A model generated the notes under the pieces. The model was not told the origin of the DNA. It ran no database searches and worked only from the letters and a program-made list of their open reading frames with translations. Position numbers and translations under genes: made by a program. Shown here in pieces: positions 13,413 through 14,825 of a DNA stretch of 14,825 bases. Numbering within the stretch: the first letter of the stretch is position 1; each line of letters begins with the position of its first letter. Origin of the DNA: Betaproteobacteria bacterium (GTDB taxonomy: Bacteria > Pseudomonadota > Gammaproteobacteria > Burkholderiales > Eutrophovitaceae); contig QXZO01000167.1 in assembly GCA_009886305.1 (NCBI GenBank), forward strand, positions 11,269 through 26,093. Reading direction: 5' to 3'.

Positions 13413-14311
13413 AAGAAATAAAGCATTTTTTACGATTTAGCGATCTTGCCCGCGAAGAACTTGAATCACTATTCGAGTTGACAGGCAAAATCAAAAAAAA
13501 GTTTAAGACTTTTGAGCGACGCCAAACGCTGCAAGATAGAACACTAGTCATGGTGTTCGAGAAAAGCAGCACCAGAACTCGTCTGTCATTTGAGCTTGGT
13601 ATGAGCCAACTCGGGGGAAGCTCAGTCTATCTAAATACAAATGATTCACAACTCGGTCGAGGTGAACCAGTTGCTGATTCTGCACGCGTTATTTCTCGAA
13701 TGTGTGACTTAATCATGATTAGGACATTTGAACAAGAAATGATTGAAACATTCGCACACAACAGCACTGTTCCTGTCATAAACGGGTTAACCGACCAACA
13801 TCATCCATGTCAGGTCCTCGCGGATATTTTCACCTTTATTGAGAAAAATGGATCCATACAAGGTGCGACAGTAACCTGGATTGGGGATTCTAACAACATG
13901 TGTAACAGTTGGATCGATGCCGCCAACGTTCTTGACTTCAACCTCAACATTTCGTCTCCGCCAGGGTATGAACCAAAAAACATCAACGATTCAGGTAATG
14001 TAAAATTTTTTTCAACTCCTGAAGTTGCCGTTCGTAATGCAGATATAGTTACGACAGACGTGTGGGCCAGCATGGGCTTTGAGGAAGAAATAAAGGCAAG
14101 GAAACTGGCTTTTCAGAAATGGCAAGTTAATAAGGCCTTAATGTCACAAGCCTCAAAAAATACAATTTTTATGCATTGTCTGCCTGCACACAGAGGGGAA
14201 GAAGTGACTTCAGAAGTTATCGATGGCGATCAGAGTCTCGTATGGGACGAGGCGGAAAATCGTTTACATGTTCAAAAGGCATTAATGGAAACGTTACTAT
14301 TGGAGCTGTAA
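13409..14311 (+). CDS. argF: Ornithine carbamoyltransferase
   Basis: This cytoplasmic enzyme, usually a trimer, makes citrulline from ornithine and carbamoyl phosphate in arginine synthesis. The 300 residues equal the anabolic bacterial form. The carbamoyl-phosphate site S-T-R-T-R is at 54-58 and HPCQ at 132-135. The ornithine-loop elements are DVWASMGFEEE and HCLPAHRGEEV, which begins at H256; C257 is the conserved ornithine-site cysteine. These distinguish it from aspartate and putrescine carbamoyltransferases. Its ATG overlaps the argD TGA by four bases and no strong ribosome site precedes it, pointing to translational coupling. No clear terminator was seen in the 107 bases after the stop. 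In some relatives argG follows, but here a MORN-repeat gene does. Confidence 0.97.
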   Translation: MKEIKHFLRFSDLAREELESLFELTGKIKKKFKTFERRQTLQDRTLVMVFEKSSTRTRLSFELGMSQLGGSSVYLNTNDSQLGRGEPVADSARVISRMCDLIMIRTFEQEMIETFAHNSTVPVINGLTDQHHPCQVLADIFTFIEKNGSIQGATVTWIGDSNNMCNSWIDAANVLDFNLNISSPPGYEPKNINDSGNVKFFSTPEVAVRNADIVTTDVWASMGFEEEIKARKLAFQKWQVNKALMSQASKNTIFMHCLPAHRGEEVTSEVIDGDQSLVWDEAENRLHVQKALMETLLLEL

Positions 14312-14418
14312 AAAATTAGCGCCACATTATGGATATTCTGTGATTTTAGGGACATGATCATACATACCTTTTAAACGCAGGATGTTGATAGTCTCATTCA
14401 TTAAGGAGAAAATTTGAT

Positions 14419-14825
14419 ATGTTTAAGTCTTTAGTTTGCTTCGTACTGCTAACAGTGAGTATAGCTCCCGCCATCGCTCATCACCACGACATCAAGGCGA
14501 TTCACGTTAATGATCAGGAGACAGTAACCATTGCTGATAAAAACGGATGTAAAGTCTATAATCCGATGCCGCAATCAGGCGAGTCAATCAGCTGGGATGG
14601 CGAATGTATTAAAGGATTCGCAGATGGAAAAGGTACGCTTAAATGGTTTATACATGGTGAACTAAAAGAGCATTACGTGGGAGACCTCGTTAGCGGATGG
14701 GCGGAAGGTAATGGTGTATATACCTCTCACGATGGCACTCAATACGATGGGGATTGGATTCGCAGCCGACAAAATGGTCGTGGAGTTCAATTGAATCCAG
14801 ACGGCAGTGCATATGATGGGGAGTG
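14419..14825 (+). CDS. Secreted MORN-repeat protein, 3' end outside window
   Basis: An open frame from ATG 14419, with AAGGAG at 14403-14408, continues past the right edge (135 full codons seen). Residues 1-20 form a Sec signal peptide with a cleavage site AIA before HHHD. The mature part has GCKVYNPMPQSGESISWDGEC (about 43-63), with C44 and C63 a possible disulfide pair. MORN-type units follow: a degenerate one after C63 (GFADGKGTLKW), YVGDLVSGWAEGNGVY (86-101), YDGDWIRSRQNGRGVQL (109-125) and the start of another at YDGE (132-135). MORN repeats form elongated beta-hairpin scaffolds that bind proteins or membranes. An envelope scaffold role is plausible but unknown. It is 107 bases after argF on the same strand; functional linkage with arginine genes is not evident. 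Confidence 0.85.
   Translation, partial: MFKSLVCFVLLTVSIAPAIAHHHDIKAIHVNDQETVTIADKNGCKVYNPMPQSGESISWDGECIKGFADGKGTLKWFIHGELKEHYVGDLVSGWAEGNGVYTSHDGTQYDGDWIRSRQNGRGVQLNPDGSAYDGE

Noticed and set aside
14312..14418. Search for a terminator and promoter between argF and the MORN gene
   Set aside because: Only an 8-base palindrome ATGATCAT without a T-tract was seen, and no convincing -35/-10 pair, so neither is called.

Overview
The window reads as chromosomal DNA of a proteobacterium, most likely a gammaproteobacterium of moderate (by eye mid-40s %) GC. The evidence is the backbone order rpsT / murJ / ribF / ileS / lspA / ispH, a clear CysB-type regulator, gammaproteobacterial-style ArgD and ArgF, and a tRNA-Thr with an encoded CCA end. 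It is mostly housekeeping, with an accessory patch on the left. No transposase, integrase, CRISPR array or phage gene is visible, and no gene-free stretch exceeds 300 bases.

Left part (1-2279): the 5' portion of an enolase-superfamily (mandelate racemase type) sugar-acid enzyme runs off the left edge on the minus strand. It is divergent from a small universal stress protein. Convergent to that is a secreted Rap1a/Tai-like (type VI immunity fold) protein, then an unrecognised 126-residue protein. This accessory patch ends at a tRNA-Thr(CGU).

Centre (2280-11654): an enoyl-CoA hydratase, whose start is better placed at an internal TTG, and an Irr-like Fur-family regulator lie downstream of ispH. 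Next comes the essential cluster read leftwards: murJ (lipid II flippase), ribF (FMN/FAD synthesis), ileS, lspA (lipoprotein signal peptidase) and ispH (isoprenoid synthesis). Two departures from the common gammaproteobacterial order stand out. A cysB-like gene on the opposite strand sits between murJ and ribF, with its stop one base from the murJ stop. The FKBP-type prolyl isomerase gene (fkpB) often found between lspA and ispH is absent.

Right part (11655-14825): rpsT is divergent from murJ, with a near-consensus sigma-70 promoter and a strong intrinsic terminator. It is followed by a translationally coupled argD-argF pair for arginine synthesis. A striking 13-bp perfect hairpin, with an alternative competing hairpin, lies inside the last codons of argD just before argF. 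The window closes with the 5' part of a secreted MORN-repeat protein.

I do not see a convincing new multi-gene system. The best leads are the Irr-like regulator tied to ispH, the argD/argF switch-like hairpins, the cysB insertion into the murJ-ribF backbone, and the orphan immunity-like and unknown genes beside the tRNA.
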